From: G942493375 sp942493375
GTDB taxonomy: Bacteria; Armatimonadota; UBA5829
Assembly (NCBI GenBank): GCA_942493375.1
Contig: OW818698.1
Location: 868,001-932,000, forward strand
Reading direction: 5' to 3'
DNA length: 64,000 nt
Of this stretch, positions 25,242 to 34,955 are shown in pieces (within the stretch, counting starts at the first letter, position 1; each line of letters starts with the position of its first letter). The notes below the pieces were generated by a model. The model had not been told where the DNA came from. It ran no database searches and was given only the letters and a program-made list of their open reading frames with translations. A program made the translations under genes and the position numbers.

Positions 25242-26492
25242 CTATACTACCTCATTTGCATTATCGGGGGAGCCACCTGTCACATTGCGGAAGATCTGAT
25301 CGAACTGTTTTACACCTGCTGCAAAAGATAGCTCTCTGTTATAGAAGGAACGTCCGTTTAAACCAAATTGATTTAGTGTGGCGGCATCCATTTTCGACAA
25401 TTTCATTACAGCATCTGCGATGCTATGCTTATCCTCCGGCTTACAATGTAAACCCGCCCCTGCTTTTATTACCAGATCGGCAGAATCCCCATCAACAGCA
25501 GCAATAACTGGCCGACCTGTATACAAATAAGTCGGTATTTTACTCGGTATGGTCACGTGGAATAATGGATTATCTTTTAAGTGGACCAGCAGCGCATCTG
25601 CGGCAGATAACACCTTACCTATTTCTGAGACTGGACGACGCGAAAGAAACTGAACGTTTGTCAGGCCTAACTGCACCGCCTTAGCCTTGAGCTGATCTAC
25701 TTCAATTCCGCCCCCTATAAAAGTGAATTTCACTTTTGCAGTATCATGCATAATCAGTTCAGCAGCCTCAAGTACACTGCTGAGTGCCTGCATTTTCCCT
25801 ATTGTACCAGCGAACACAACATTAAAGTATCCATCGAAACCCAGTTCTTTTCTGGTGGTCTGGAGATCCTCTTGTGTACATTCCATTGTGTTCTCATCGC
25901 ACCAGTTGTAAATAACATCAATGTGATCACTTGGGATGCCCCGTTGAACTAACAATGTTTTCATTCCCGGTGATAGTACGACGATGTGATTTGCTCGATT
26001 GTAGGTTGAATTGCAGAAAGCACCCAGTATTTTTTGTGCAAATCGATTGCGCATCATACCAGACGTTGTCACAGTATCCGGCCAAAGATCCTGTATATCG
26101 TAGACTACTTTACACCCCCCCAGCATTCTCATCAAGTAAGAAGCCATTCCTAGTGTAACAAGGTTATAAACATGAATAACATCAGGTTTCTTGACCAAAA
26201 ACGGTCCCAATGCAGCAGCGCTCAACCCAAAACTGGAATAGTTGATCATCCGTCTGATGCCTGATTCATCGTGACTTGGATATAACGGCAATCGTGTAAC
26301 GCTAACACCATCAATTACTTCTCTTTGCCAGGGCCGGATTTTATATCCGGGATACAACTTGCCTCCCGGGTAATTTGGAAATCCTGTCAGAACCTCTACT
26401 TCATGTCCAAGGTCTATAAGTGCTTTGGCAAAGCTCACACTTTTATAGAATGGTTCTGGTTGAAACCACTGGGTTAAAAATAAAATTCTCAT
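25242..26492 (-). CDS. GT4-family glycosyltransferase, WbuB-like
   Basis: A 416-residue GT-B fold transferase with the N-terminal acceptor motif FLTQWFQPEPFYKSVSFAKA and the donor-side run IPSKIPTYLYTGRPVIAAV, as in WbuB-type L-fucosaminyltransferases rather than the EX7E type. It acts on the cytoplasmic face and adds a sugar to the lipid-linked glycan. It directly follows the CapE-CapF-CapG genes for UDP-L-FucNAc, as wbuB does in E. coli O-antigen clusters, which supports L-FucNAc as donor. The donor is inferred. Confidence 0.82.
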   Translation of the reverse strand: MRILFLTQWFQPEPFYKSVSFAKALIDLGHEVEVLTGFPNYPGGKLYPGYKIRPWQREVIDGVSVTRLPLYPSHDESGIRRMINYSSFGLSAAALGPFLVKKPDVIHVYNLVTLGMASYLMRMLGGCKVVYDIQDLWPDTVTTSGMMRNRFAQKILGAFCNSTYNRANHIVVLSPGMKTLLVQRGIPSDHIDVIYNWCDENTMECTQEDLQTTRKELGFDGYFNVVFAGTIGKMQALSSVLEAAELIMHDTAKVKFTFIGGGIEVDQLKAKAVQLGLTNVQFLSRRPVSEIGKVLSAADALLVHLKDNPLFHVTIPSKIPTYLYTGRPVIAAVDGDSADLVIKAGAGLHCKPEDKHSIADAVMKLSKMDAATLNQFGLNGRSFYNRELSFAAGVKQFDQIFRNVTGGSPDNANEVV

Positions 26493-26560
26493 TCTTAGAT
26501 TGTGTGAGTTGCTATGGAATACAGCGCCAACTCTATTTACCTCTCTATAGACTAAAAGGA

Positions 26561-27679
26561 CTATTTGTGCCAGACTGTCCGGTTTATATAGTCGGTATAG
26601 CTAAGTATAATCCTGACAACTTTCTCCGAAACAATAGGTACATTGTAATCATCAACAATATCCAGAGTTCTTTCGCTGCCTCGCTTCTGTGATTCAAGGA
26701 CTCGAAGCGATCTCAAAACATTGTCAAGGTCCAAACTCGTCATCATTACTGCGCCTTCTTCCATACCTTCAGGGCGCTCATGGGCCTCCCGAATGTTTAG
26801 GGCGGGGAAGTTAAGGATAGATGACTCCTCGGTAATTGTCCCGCTATCTGATAGAACAGCAGCAGCATACTTTTGCAGTTTCACATAGTCTAGTAAACCC
26901 AATGGTTTCATTAACTCAACTTTATCGCTCAGTTGTATTCCTTCAGTTTCAATGCGTTTTCGGGTCCGAGGGTGTGTAGAAACAATCACACGCTTTCCAT
27001 AAGCATCAGCGAGTCCGTTAAGTAAAATACCCAACTTTGCGAATTGTTTCGGCGAATCAATATTCTCTTCTCTGTGGCAGCTCACAACGAAATAATCATA
27101 CTCGTCCAGACTCAGCCTGGATAATATGTCAGATGAATCAATTTTGTCAGCATAATGGTGAAGCGTCTCATACATTGGGCTTCCAGTTTTTATGATACGA
27201 TCAGGCGGCAAACCTTCGCGAAGCAGATATTCACGTGATATGCTGCTGTAGGGCATGTTGATGTCGCTAATATGGTCTACGATTTTTCGATTGATTTCCT
27301 CCGGAACACGCTGATCAAAACAACGATTGCCGGCCTCCATATGGAACACGGGGATTTTACGTCTCTTGGCTGGGTATGCAGCTAGACAGCTATTTGTATC
27401 GCCTAATATTAGCAGGGCGTCGGGTAGCACTTCAGCGAGTATCTGGTCGATTTTTGTTATGATGTTGCCTACGGTCTCACAAGCCGTATCACCAGCAGCT
27501 TCAAGGAAGTAATCCGGTTTACGAATCTCCAGCTCATCAAAGAAAACCTGGTTGAGTTCATAGTCGTAGTTCTGGCCTGTATGCACTATAATATGCTCAA
27601 CGTGATTGTCCAACGCTGCCATTACACGCGATAACCTTATGATTTCGGGCCGTGTGCCAACCACTGTCATTACTTTCAT
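26561..27679 (-). CDS. capG: UDP-GlcNAc 2-epimerase-like enzyme (CapG/FnlC type)
   Basis: A 372-residue non-hydrolysing C2 epimerase related to WecB. Motifs include GTRPEIIRLSRVM, HTGQNYDYELNQVF, HMEAGNRCFDQRVPEEINR and SDSGTITEESSILN. It follows CapF and CapE on the same strand, the set that makes UDP-N-acetyl-L-fucosamine. In that pathway the last step is C2 epimerisation of UDP-N-acetyl-6-deoxy-L-talosamine. This context favours CapG/FnlC over the WecB reaction (UDP-ManNAc). The start is ATG 27679. Confidence 0.85.
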   Translation of the reverse strand: MKVMTVVGTRPEIIRLSRVMAALDNHVEHIIVHTGQNYDYELNQVFFDELEIRKPDYFLEAAGDTACETVGNIITKIDQILAEVLPDALLILGDTNSCLAAYPAKRRKIPVFHMEAGNRCFDQRVPEEINRKIVDHISDINMPYSSISREYLLREGLPPDRIIKTGSPMYETLHHYADKIDSSDILSRLSLDEYDYFVVSCHREENIDSPKQFAKLGILLNGLADAYGKRVIVSTHPRTRKRIETEGIQLSDKVELMKPLGLLDYVKLQKYAAAVLSDSGTITEESSILNFPALNIREAHERPEGMEEGAVMMTSLDLDNVLRSLRVLESQKRGSERTLDIVDDYNVPIVSEKVVRIILSYTDYINRTVWHK

Positions 27680-27718
27680 AATCTAGAAACTCCTACAATT
27701 CCGCACTAAGCAAGGAGA

Positions 27719-28852
27719 TCACTTATCTGAGTCTTTGCTTTTAATAACTTTTTCAAAATAAGTCTCTGGACGATCAGGATCAAACATCTCACAAGCCCAG
27801 AATAGCGTCACCATCTCAGTATCTCCAACATTTTCTATCGAATGAGTGTATCCTGGAGGAATATCCACTACTATAAACTGTTCACCGGAGACACTGTATT
27901 CAAGAACCTGATCACTGTTTATCTTTCTGAATCGGATAATCCCTTTTCCTTCTACCACCATAAATTTTTCAGTCTTTGTATGGTGGAAGTGGTTTCCACG
28001 GGTAACGCCAGGATTAGTACGTGAAACAAAAATCTGTCCAAAGCCCGGACTCTTTACAAACTCCGCAAGGCAGCCTCGATCGTCTGATTTAACGTCAAGT
28101 TGATATGAAAAATCGTTTTCTTCCAGGTAGGACAAATAAGTAGAGTAAAGACGTTTTGTAAATTCATCGCCAAAGTCAGGAAGTAAGAGCGTAGAACGAC
28201 TATCCCGGAAAAATTGAATTTTTGCAGCCAGCTCTCCCAGTGAAATACTATGAGAGGGCAAAGGGTCTGCAAAGCGGAATCCCGGTTGCTCCGATGCTTT
28301 TATTTCACTTATTATTGTTTCGACTACATCATCTATATATGTCAGATCAATCTCTTTTGCTGGATCGGATATCTGAACCGGCAGACCGTGGGCAATATTG
28401 TAGCAGAAGGTTGCAGTAACCGAATTATAGTTCGGCCTGCACAGCTTGCCATAGAGGTTTTTGAACCTATATACCACGCCTTCAGCGCCTGTCTCTTCAC
28501 AGTAATGGCGCAATGCTTCCTCAGCTCCGCGTTTGCTGTCACCGTACGGATTATTCAGCTCAACTTGTATTGATGAAGACAAGAGTATTTTAGGGGCACA
28601 AGCATGTTTTATGAGCAGCCTGCATATGTCCTCAGTTAAACCAGTATTTCCTGTTTGATATTCGTCAGGCGATTGTGGACGATTTACACCAGCCAAATGA
28701 ACAATAACCTGAGCTTTCTGCAGCCAACCGGCAAGCTCCTCAGGAGTATTGTCTATATCGTATTCATATAGTTCAATGTCATCCAACCATTTCAGCGCTG
28801 CACACAGATTTTTGCCTACGAATCCTTTTGCTCCAGTAACCAATGTTCTCAA
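27719..28852 (-). CDS. capF: Bifunctional CapF-like enzyme (SDR + cupin)
   Basis: A 377-residue fusion of an N-terminal SDR (VTGAKGFVGKNLCAAL) and a C-terminal cupin (NHFHHTKTEKFMVVEGKG, PPGYTHSIENVGDTEM). CapF catalyses 3-epimerisation with the cupin and NADPH-dependent 4-reduction with the SDR domain in UDP-L-FucNAc synthesis. Length and order match the family. The start is TTG 28852, with AGAGGAAG upstream. It lies between CapE and CapG. Confidence 0.9.
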   Translation of the reverse strand: MRTLVTGAKGFVGKNLCAALKWLDDIELYEYDIDNTPEELAGWLQKAQVIVHLAGVNRPQSPDEYQTGNTGLTEDICRLLIKHACAPKILLSSSIQVELNNPYGDSKRGAEEALRHYCEETGAEGVVYRFKNLYGKLCRPNYNSVTATFCYNIAHGLPVQISDPAKEIDLTYIDDVVETIISEIKASEQPGFRFADPLPSHSISLGELAAKIQFFRDSRSTLLLPDFGDEFTKRLYSTYLSYLEENDFSYQLDVKSDDRGCLAEFVKSPGFGQIFVSRTNPGVTRGNHFHHTKTEKFMVVEGKGIIRFRKINSDQVLEYSVSGEQFIVVDIPPGYTHSIENVGDTEMVTLFWACEMFDPDRPETYFEKVIKSKDSDK

Positions 28853-28883
28853 AACGTTTCTTCCTCTGTATTCCTAAAAGACA

Positions 28884-29906
28884 TCAGATTTCGATTCTTT
28901 CTCCACGCACTGCCTTCTGCACGCAGTCTAGCTTAAGGAGCAATTCGCTCATGCCATCAACATCCAAACGCAACGTGTTATGCGAGTTGTAGTCGTCTCG
29001 CAGGGCTATTTCTTCTTTTCCTTCGCTAAAATAGGCCGAATAGTTGAGATCGCGGTTGTCTGCTCTAACCCGGTAGTACCCACCCAGGTCTTCTGCAATG
29101 GAGAACTCCTCACGTGTGAGCAATGTCTCGTAAAGCTTCTCGCCGTGCCTGGTGCCGATTACATTAATAGGATTATCAGAGTTCAGCAGTTTCTGGAGTG
29201 CCAAAGCCAATACTTCAATAGTGCAAGCAGGAGCTTTCTGCACAAAAGTATCTCCCGGAGTCCCGTGTTGGAAAGCATAGAGGACCAGATTAACTGCATC
29301 CTCAATTGTCATCATAAAGCGAGTCATAGCAGGATCTGTGATTGTTAAGGATTGCCCCTGTTGTATCTGCTGGATGAACAATGGAATTACTGAACCGCGG
29401 CTAGCCATAACATTGCCATATCGCGTAATTGAGATAACAGTATTCGAACCAGCGACACGTGATTTTGCTACTGCCAGCTTCTCCATCATAGCCTTTGAGA
29501 TGCCCATTGCATTAATAGGGTAGACTGCTTTGTCTGTACTCAGAACAATGACCCGTTTTACCCCGCTTTGCATCGCAGATGTTAATACGTTCTCCGTCCC
29601 AATTGCATTGGTGCGCAGGGCTTCCAATGGAAAGAATTCACAAGATGGCACTTGCTTTAGCGCTGCTGCATGAAATACGAAATCAACACCAGTCATTGCA
29701 TCAATCAAGCTATCCGCATTGCGAACATCACCGATATAGAACTTTAATTTTGAATTCGCATATGCCTTACGCATATCGTCTTGCTTTTTCTCATCACGAG
29801 AAAACACACGAATTTCGCTTATACTCGTTTCAAGGAAGCGTTTAAGAACCGCATTACCGAATGTACCGGTGCCACCGGTTATTAAGAGCGTTTTATTTTT
29901 AAACAT
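28884..29906 (-). CDS. capE: UDP-GlcNAc 4,6-dehydratase/5-epimerase (CapE/FnlA type)
   Basis: A 340-residue short-chain dehydrogenase fold enzyme of the inverting 4,6-dehydratase group. Markers are ITGGTGTFGNAVLKRF (NADP binding), HAAALKQVPSCEFFP and LSTDKAVYPINAMGISKAMM. In the last, the Tyr of the usual YxxxK is Met, as in CapE and FlaA1. It starts the UDP-L-FucNAc pathway from UDP-GlcNAc. It is the first of three genes (capE-capF-capG) with close spacing. About 305 bases upstream to the next gene may hold a promoter. Confidence 0.9.
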   Translation of the reverse strand: MFKNKTLLITGGTGTFGNAVLKRFLETSISEIRVFSRDEKKQDDMRKAYANSKLKFYIGDVRNADSLIDAMTGVDFVFHAAALKQVPSCEFFPLEALRTNAIGTENVLTSAMQSGVKRVIVLSTDKAVYPINAMGISKAMMEKLAVAKSRVAGSNTVISITRYGNVMASRGSVIPLFIQQIQQGQSLTITDPAMTRFMMTIEDAVNLVLYAFQHGTPGDTFVQKAPACTIEVLALALQKLLNSDNPINVIGTRHGEKLYETLLTREEFSIAEDLGGYYRVRADNRDLNYSAYFSEGKEEIALRDDYNSHNTLRLDVDGMSELLLKLDCVQKAVRGERIEI

Positions 29907-30211
29907 AGCAAATCCCTGGGTTTTTCTGTTTTATAAATCGAGATAAATATAGGACCTGATGTCCAAGTAGTTATCCCTCCGGATAACGATGGCAATAATG
30001 AGACGTTTAATAGATTCAATACTCATATGCGGCTTTTAACACGCTCATTAGCGATGAACAATACACAGCGAATAACTAAAGTTATAACCTTGCAGGCTAA
30101 CTTGGCTGTCAAGCTATATTAACACTGTCAGCATATTCCTGTCCAAGAACAAAAACATTTGTTTTTCAATGTGCGCTAGAAATACGGCTATAGATTCATA
30201 CATAAAATACG
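29907..30211. other. Intergenic region upstream of capE
   Basis: About 305 bases between the GT4 gene and capE. It is AT-rich. I see no gene, no repeat of the families found elsewhere and no confident promoter pair, although the gap suggests that capE-capF-capG may have their own start. Confidence 0.45.
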
Positions 30212-31312
30212 CTATTTGAACTTGGCCAGGTGTTTCCAAATACCCATATATCGCTCAAAAACAGCATCCAATGAATATTCGCGTAGAACTCGCTTACGAG
30301 CTTGACTCCCTAGTTGATCTCTTAGAACATCATCCGCCATCAAACGTTGAAGGGCGGATTTCAACTCGTCTACATTCTGGGGTTCGATGAGCTCACCGTG
30401 TCCTTCGGGCAACATCTCAGGAATTGCACCCACTCGAGTGGCGATAATTGGTTTACCCAATGCCATTGATTCCGCTATCACATTCGGAAAACCTTCGGTA
30501 TAACTGGGAAGAACAAATAGATCGCACGCCGCCATCATTTTAAGAGCTTCATCATGTTCTTTTTTACCAGTGAATTCCAAGTCTTCCGGTATATATCTAG
30601 CTATGAGTTGGTTTTGATATTCTTGACTGCCAGGACCAACAATAATGAGCTTCCAGTTCAGATGATTTAATTGAACCCAGGCTTGAACCAATTCTTCGAT
30701 GCCCTTGGTAGGTATAACTGAACCGAGAAACATCAATGTTCTTTGTCCTGACGAGTTGGCAAAAGATTCAGGAAGTGCATTCGTGTTCACACAGTTTGGA
30801 ACTCGAGTCACTTTAGCATTTGGCAGATGAGTTCGAATAGCTTCTTCAGTAGAAGCATCAATTGCAATAACAGTATCAGCCATACAAATTGCTTTCGACA
30901 TCAGCTTCCATTCTGTTGTGTTCGCGACAGCGATTTCAGGTATACGGCCGAACCGAATATGAAGGGTTACAGGAATTCTATATCCATGCGCAATTCGTAT
31001 TATTACCAAGTCGCGAATAATAGACAATTGACCCGATGTATTCAAATGAACAACGTGTGGATGAAAGCGCAATTGTCGGATAAAGCGGAAAACATCGCGA
31101 ACTAGCTGCAATCCTCCAAACACAACACGTTTCCAGATTACCCAATCATCCTCAGCTCTCCAGCGAACCGCAGTATCCACATTACTGATATCCACATCTG
31201 AGCGCGTTGCTGAGTAATTGCAGATCATTTGTGACCAATGTGCAATACCCCCATAGGGCGGCGGTATTGGAGAAACGAGTAGTATCTTTATTCTGTCTGT
31301 ATTGTTGCTCAT
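30212..31312 (-). CDS. GT4-family glycosyltransferase
   Basis: A 366-residue GT-B fold transferase with VSPIPPPYGGIAHWSQMI at the N-terminus (GG acceptor loop) and the EX7E motif in EGFPNVIAESMALGKPIIAT. It is a retaining GT4 that would add a sugar during repeat-unit assembly at the inner membrane. Donor and acceptor are not given by the sequence. The start is ATG 31312. It follows the Wzy-like gene. Confidence 0.85.
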   Translation of the reverse strand: MSNNTDRIKILLVSPIPPPYGGIAHWSQMICNYSATRSDVDISNVDTAVRWRAEDDWVIWKRVVFGGLQLVRDVFRFIRQLRFHPHVVHLNTSGQLSIIRDLVIIRIAHGYRIPVTLHIRFGRIPEIAVANTTEWKLMSKAICMADTVIAIDASTEEAIRTHLPNAKVTRVPNCVNTNALPESFANSSGQRTLMFLGSVIPTKGIEELVQAWVQLNHLNWKLIIVGPGSQEYQNQLIARYIPEDLEFTGKKEHDEALKMMAACDLFVLPSYTEGFPNVIAESMALGKPIIATRVGAIPEMLPEGHGELIEPQNVDELKSALQRLMADDVLRDQLGSQARKRVLREYSLDAVFERYMGIWKHLAKFK

Positions 31313-31415
31313 ATAGTATCCTATGGCATTAAAAACATTACATATCAGTGAATGACTAATGTCAATATGTCAGTGAGAACAGGACTTAGCAATGTCATGT
31401 CCAATTTCTGGATGA

Positions 31416-32669
31416 TTAATGATTCGATATACCTGCATCCTTATTTTCCAAATCTTCCGAGTACCGTGAGGCAAGATACGCAGTGATGATCAGACACAAC
31501 CAGGAATACTTGTCAACCTGCGATACCATCCCAGTATCCATAGCAAATATTAGCAGTAGTATGAAAAGCGCTATTAGTTTGCTATTCTTGCGAGGTTTCC
31601 CAATCTGTAATAATATTGCAATATGGAAACCGTAGTAAATAAACAGACCGACTAGTCCTGTATTACAGAGCAATTCAACATAATTGTTGTGTGAGTAGAG
31701 GCCATACGAAGATAGGCTGGCAAACTCTCCATAACCGTGTCCGAAAAGAGGTTTCTGTGACCACAGCATTATTGCTTCATTTAACAGTTCTTTTCTGACA
31801 TTTGCACTAGTATCACTGCCTCCAAGTCCTCTTTCAAAACGTTGTATAGTTCCAATCTGCTCAAATGTCTTACTTATAAAATCGACGTTTATTGATGGAA
31901 CAACTAGAATCATAAAACAAATCCCCAGCAAGAGTGCAAGACTGTATGTAATAACACTCCTACGCTTATGAACGGTCCTGATTTTAAGAACAGTCCTGAG
32001 TTTAATAACGGGTAACGCTCTTATAAAAAGGTAAATTGCAAACATCAGCAAAGCTATGAGGGTTTTTCGGCTGCCTGTATATACAATAGAGAACAGAATC
32101 AGACCCAATGCAGTAAAGATGGCCAGCTTGCTAGTTCTAAGTTTTGCAGAAATACTGACAATAATGAATGCTGAAAATACTAGATAGACACCTACGCTGT
32201 TCGCATTCCCAAGTGTACCTGTAGCTCTGAAGCCTTCAGTTGTATTAATAGGATTCGCCAGGCATGAAATAACTAATCCAATTGACCCAGCAAATGCTCC
32301 TAGAACAATTGCCATGTATGAAACGCCATTGCAAAGTGCAACCCATATAACCAGTGCCCCAAAGATTGCTGATAACGCTGTGAACCCATATGCAATTGCT
32401 GTTTCAGGATGCGGAGCGAATAATATGCTGGCCATAACCAGAACAAAAAACAATGCAGGAAATTGCCACAATTTTGGAAGCGCTAGTCTGCCATTGGATT
32501 TTAACTTATGAATCAAAACAACAGCAAGTATGCTAACAAAAACAATATTCAACAATGACAATTGAGGATTGCCACGAACAACAGCACATCCAAACACATA
32601 AGCAAACGCCAATATATTCATAATGCTCAGAGTTCGAGTTTTTATAACCAATTTGAATGAGTCACTCAT
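31416..32669 (-). CDS. O-antigen polymerase/ligase-like membrane protein (Wzy/WaaL)
   Basis: A 417-residue polytopic protein with about ten to twelve hydrophobic segments (for example MNILAFAYVFGCAVV, LPKLWQFPALFFVLVMASIL) and a large loop with FGHGYGEFASLSSYGLYSHN, the typical O-antigen polymerase/ligase periplasmic loop. It would polymerise repeat units in the periplasm. I placed the start at ATG 32669 (MSDSFKL) because GGGTG lies seven bases upstream; starts up to 32696 are possible. It is the only Wzy candidate beside Wzx in the locus, so Wzy is more likely than WaaL. Confidence 0.75.
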   Translation of the reverse strand: MSDSFKLVIKTRTLSIMNILAFAYVFGCAVVRGNPQLSLLNIVFVSILAVVLIHKLKSNGRLALPKLWQFPALFFVLVMASILFAPHPETAIAYGFTALSAIFGALVIWVALCNGVSYMAIVLGAFAGSIGLVISCLANPINTTEGFRATGTLGNANSVGVYLVFSAFIIVSISAKLRTSKLAIFTALGLILFSIVYTGSRKTLIALLMFAIYLFIRALPVIKLRTVLKIRTVHKRRSVITYSLALLLGICFMILVVPSINVDFISKTFEQIGTIQRFERGLGGSDTSANVRKELLNEAIMLWSQKPLFGHGYGEFASLSSYGLYSHNNYVELLCNTGLVGLFIYYGFHIAILLQIGKPRKNSKLIALFILLLIFAMDTGMVSQVDKYSWLCLIITAYLASRYSEDLENKDAGISNH

Positions 32670-32883
32670 TAAAACACCCACAGAGCACAACATCAAGTAC
32701 TAGCAAAAAGCTCCTGTATCCACACACTTCTACACTAGCCGCTCTCCAGCGGGGAGTTATGTCTCCTATGCATAAGTTTACAGCAGAATATACTGCGAAG
32801 TGATTGCAAATCATCATGGTCCAGTATGCACCTCTATTTGGAGGGAGCGCAATGGGTAGACTCGATAAAAGCGTATGCTATGA

Positions 32884-33504
32884 TTATTCAACTTCCACTC
32901 GCCTTGGCGTTTTCATGCATTTGCTATTCTGGATACACTCTAAATCTGACATTGACAACCGTTGTTCTGGCTGATACAAAGATTGCTCGTGAGTGACAAT
33001 AGTCTCGGAATCCCAACGATACCGAACAACGTGCGCCGGATTTCCTGCTACAATTGCATAGGGTGGAACAGATTTAGTCACTATCGAACCAGCACCAACT
33101 ATGGATCCCCGCCCAATAGTAACTCCACGCAGAACAATCGCACGGGCACCTATCCAAACATCATCTTCAATAATGACTCCCAAGTCATCATTTGCAGTTT
33201 TATCATGAACCTGAGTCATAAAGCGGCCTGGACTACTAGTGTTGTGACTTCCGCCAATAATGGCTACCTCCGGTCCAAACATTACGTGATTTCCAATGCG
33301 TATATGAGAAAGGGCAGCCAACAGTATTGGGTTTAAACCTAAATTAACGTCCTCTCCTACATAGATATTCGCGAATGAATAAAAACCGTTTGGATCAAAG
33401 TGAAACTTCTTGCCGTAAGATCCGAATAATGGGCGCAGCAGATACATTTTTATACGTCTTACTACCTTTCCGACAAGCAGGAAAACAGATGCAATAAATC
33501 TCAT
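32884..33504 (-). CDS. Hexapeptide-repeat (LbH) acyltransferase
   Basis: A 206-residue left-handed beta-helix enzyme of the WbbJ/maltose-acetyltransferase type. The blocks are HVMFGPEVAIIGGSHNTSSP with a likely catalytic His, VIIEDDVWIGARAIVLRGVT and IGRGSIVGAGSIVTKSVPPY. It would acetylate a sugar in the repeat unit. The start at 33504 (MRFIASVF) has GGAG nine bases upstream; an in-frame TTG further up is less likely. It lies between two glycosyltransferase-containing segments. Confidence 0.87.
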   Translation of the reverse strand: MRFIASVFLLVGKVVRRIKMYLLRPLFGSYGKKFHFDPNGFYSFANIYVGEDVNLGLNPILLAALSHIRIGNHVMFGPEVAIIGGSHNTSSPGRFMTQVHDKTANDDLGVIIEDDVWIGARAIVLRGVTIGRGSIVGAGSIVTKSVPPYAIVAGNPAHVVRYRWDSETIVTHEQSLYQPEQRLSMSDLECIQNSKCMKTPRRVEVE

Positions 33505-33532
33505 TTTGACAGTCTCCAATTAAGAATGTAAT

Positions 33533-34720
33533 TTACTGATTAGCTGTTCTTATAGCGGATTCAGGGACATCCGGCATCCAGTGTTCAATTTTTATGCGAT
33601 GGCGATTGGCTGCTGCTGTCAACACTTCTGAATAATGATTAACAAACGTTTGCGGCGAAAACATTGTCTCAGCCATTTTTCGACCGTTAAGTCCGAGAAT
33701 TATGCGCTCTGACGGCGGCATTTCACAAAACTTCAAAACTGCGTCTGCAATGCTTTCCGGTGAAGAAGGATTGAATAGAAAACCATTTACCTGAGTTTTT
33801 ACCAGATTACCGGAATCGCACACATCACTCATCAACAGTGGGCAACCACAAGCCATAGCTTCGCAGGCAACATTTGGCAATCCTTCAAAGAAAGATGGCA
33901 ACACAAGGGCATCTGCATTCCTATATGCTTCTGATATGTTAGAATCAGGTGGGTGCAGATGGACAAATTCATCTAAGCCCAATTTGGATGTTTGAGTTAA
34001 AGCAGCATTGTACACACTCATGTCTGGCTGGCCATCCGGATAAAATGGATAGCCGCCATACCAATCCAAATGCACTTTCAAGTTATCATTTCTGCTGTGA
34101 ACTATCTCCAAAGCTGCAATTAGACCGGATAAATTCTTGTTTTTTTGATGGCTAGCTACAGCAAGCAATCGCACTTCATTTTCCGGCCTGGATGGCTTTT
34201 GGCTAGATGGATGAAATGTCTGAAAATCAACGCAGTTATAAATTGTGACAGTGCGGCCACATAAGCGCGGATATTCATTTTCAAGCATCAAGCGGTTAGT
34301 GTGGGAATTGGTAATCACATAATCTGCAAGGAGATGAAAGAATGCCAGTTTCTGAGTTCCTTGTCTTTTATTGCGCGGAACGGCCGATCGTTCAGACACT
34401 ACCAGTCCCCATTTGCGCGATGGCAATGCTGCTAGTTCTGCTATAAAACATGGGGTGTGCAGGAATGCCAATACAACATCCTGATGCCCCAGTCTAATTA
34501 TGGAACGTAGACGACGGATGCGGTCAATATTCGACCCATTCGGATTAATGCACTGATGCTCTATGCCTTCCTTTTCAAGAATGGGAGCGAAAAACGAATC
34601 AGGATGATATGTTAACGCCGAAACGTCCCAGCCGGTCTGTTTAAGTAATACCATTAGAGTGCATAACTGCCGCTGTGCACCTCCCGATCCGAGATTATCG
34701 ATGAGACAAAGTACTTTCAT
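33533..34720 (-). CDS. GT4-family glycosyltransferase
   Basis: A 395-residue GT-B fold transferase. The start at 34720 (MKVLCLIDNLGSGGAQRQL) gives the usual N-terminal GG acceptor loop. The donor-side motif is EGLPNVACEAMACGCPLLMS. It belongs to the retaining GT4 group and works on lipid-linked intermediates at the inner membrane. An open frame continues ten codons further upstream, but those residues are not conserved-looking. Specific sugar unknown. Confidence 0.86.
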   Translation of the reverse strand: MKVLCLIDNLGSGGAQRQLCTLMVLLKQTGWDVSALTYHPDSFFAPILEKEGIEHQCINPNGSNIDRIRRLRSIIRLGHQDVVLAFLHTPCFIAELAALPSRKWGLVVSERSAVPRNKRQGTQKLAFFHLLADYVITNSHTNRLMLENEYPRLCGRTVTIYNCVDFQTFHPSSQKPSRPENEVRLLAVASHQKNKNLSGLIAALEIVHSRNDNLKVHLDWYGGYPFYPDGQPDMSVYNAALTQTSKLGLDEFVHLHPPDSNISEAYRNADALVLPSFFEGLPNVACEAMACGCPLLMSDVCDSGNLVKTQVNGFLFNPSSPESIADAVLKFCEMPPSERIILGLNGRKMAETMFSPQTFVNHYSEVLTAAANRHRIKIEHWMPDVPESAIRTANQ

Positions 34721-34955
34721 TAATAAAGGTCGCTCCCAAGAAAAGTGCACGCTATGTATATATGCGTGCGAATGAAGGCCTGTTTAGTATTCATATCGCA
34801 TTCTTTTTCACTCCGTTTTTTATAATGGAGACATACTGTCAACACTCCCAAAAAGCACAGACTGCAACTCCCACTACTACTCACAGAAAACCGAGTAAAA
34901 CCATCAGTATGTGTAGAATGCTGTCTACGGCAATAATAACCAACTGCATTGTTAC

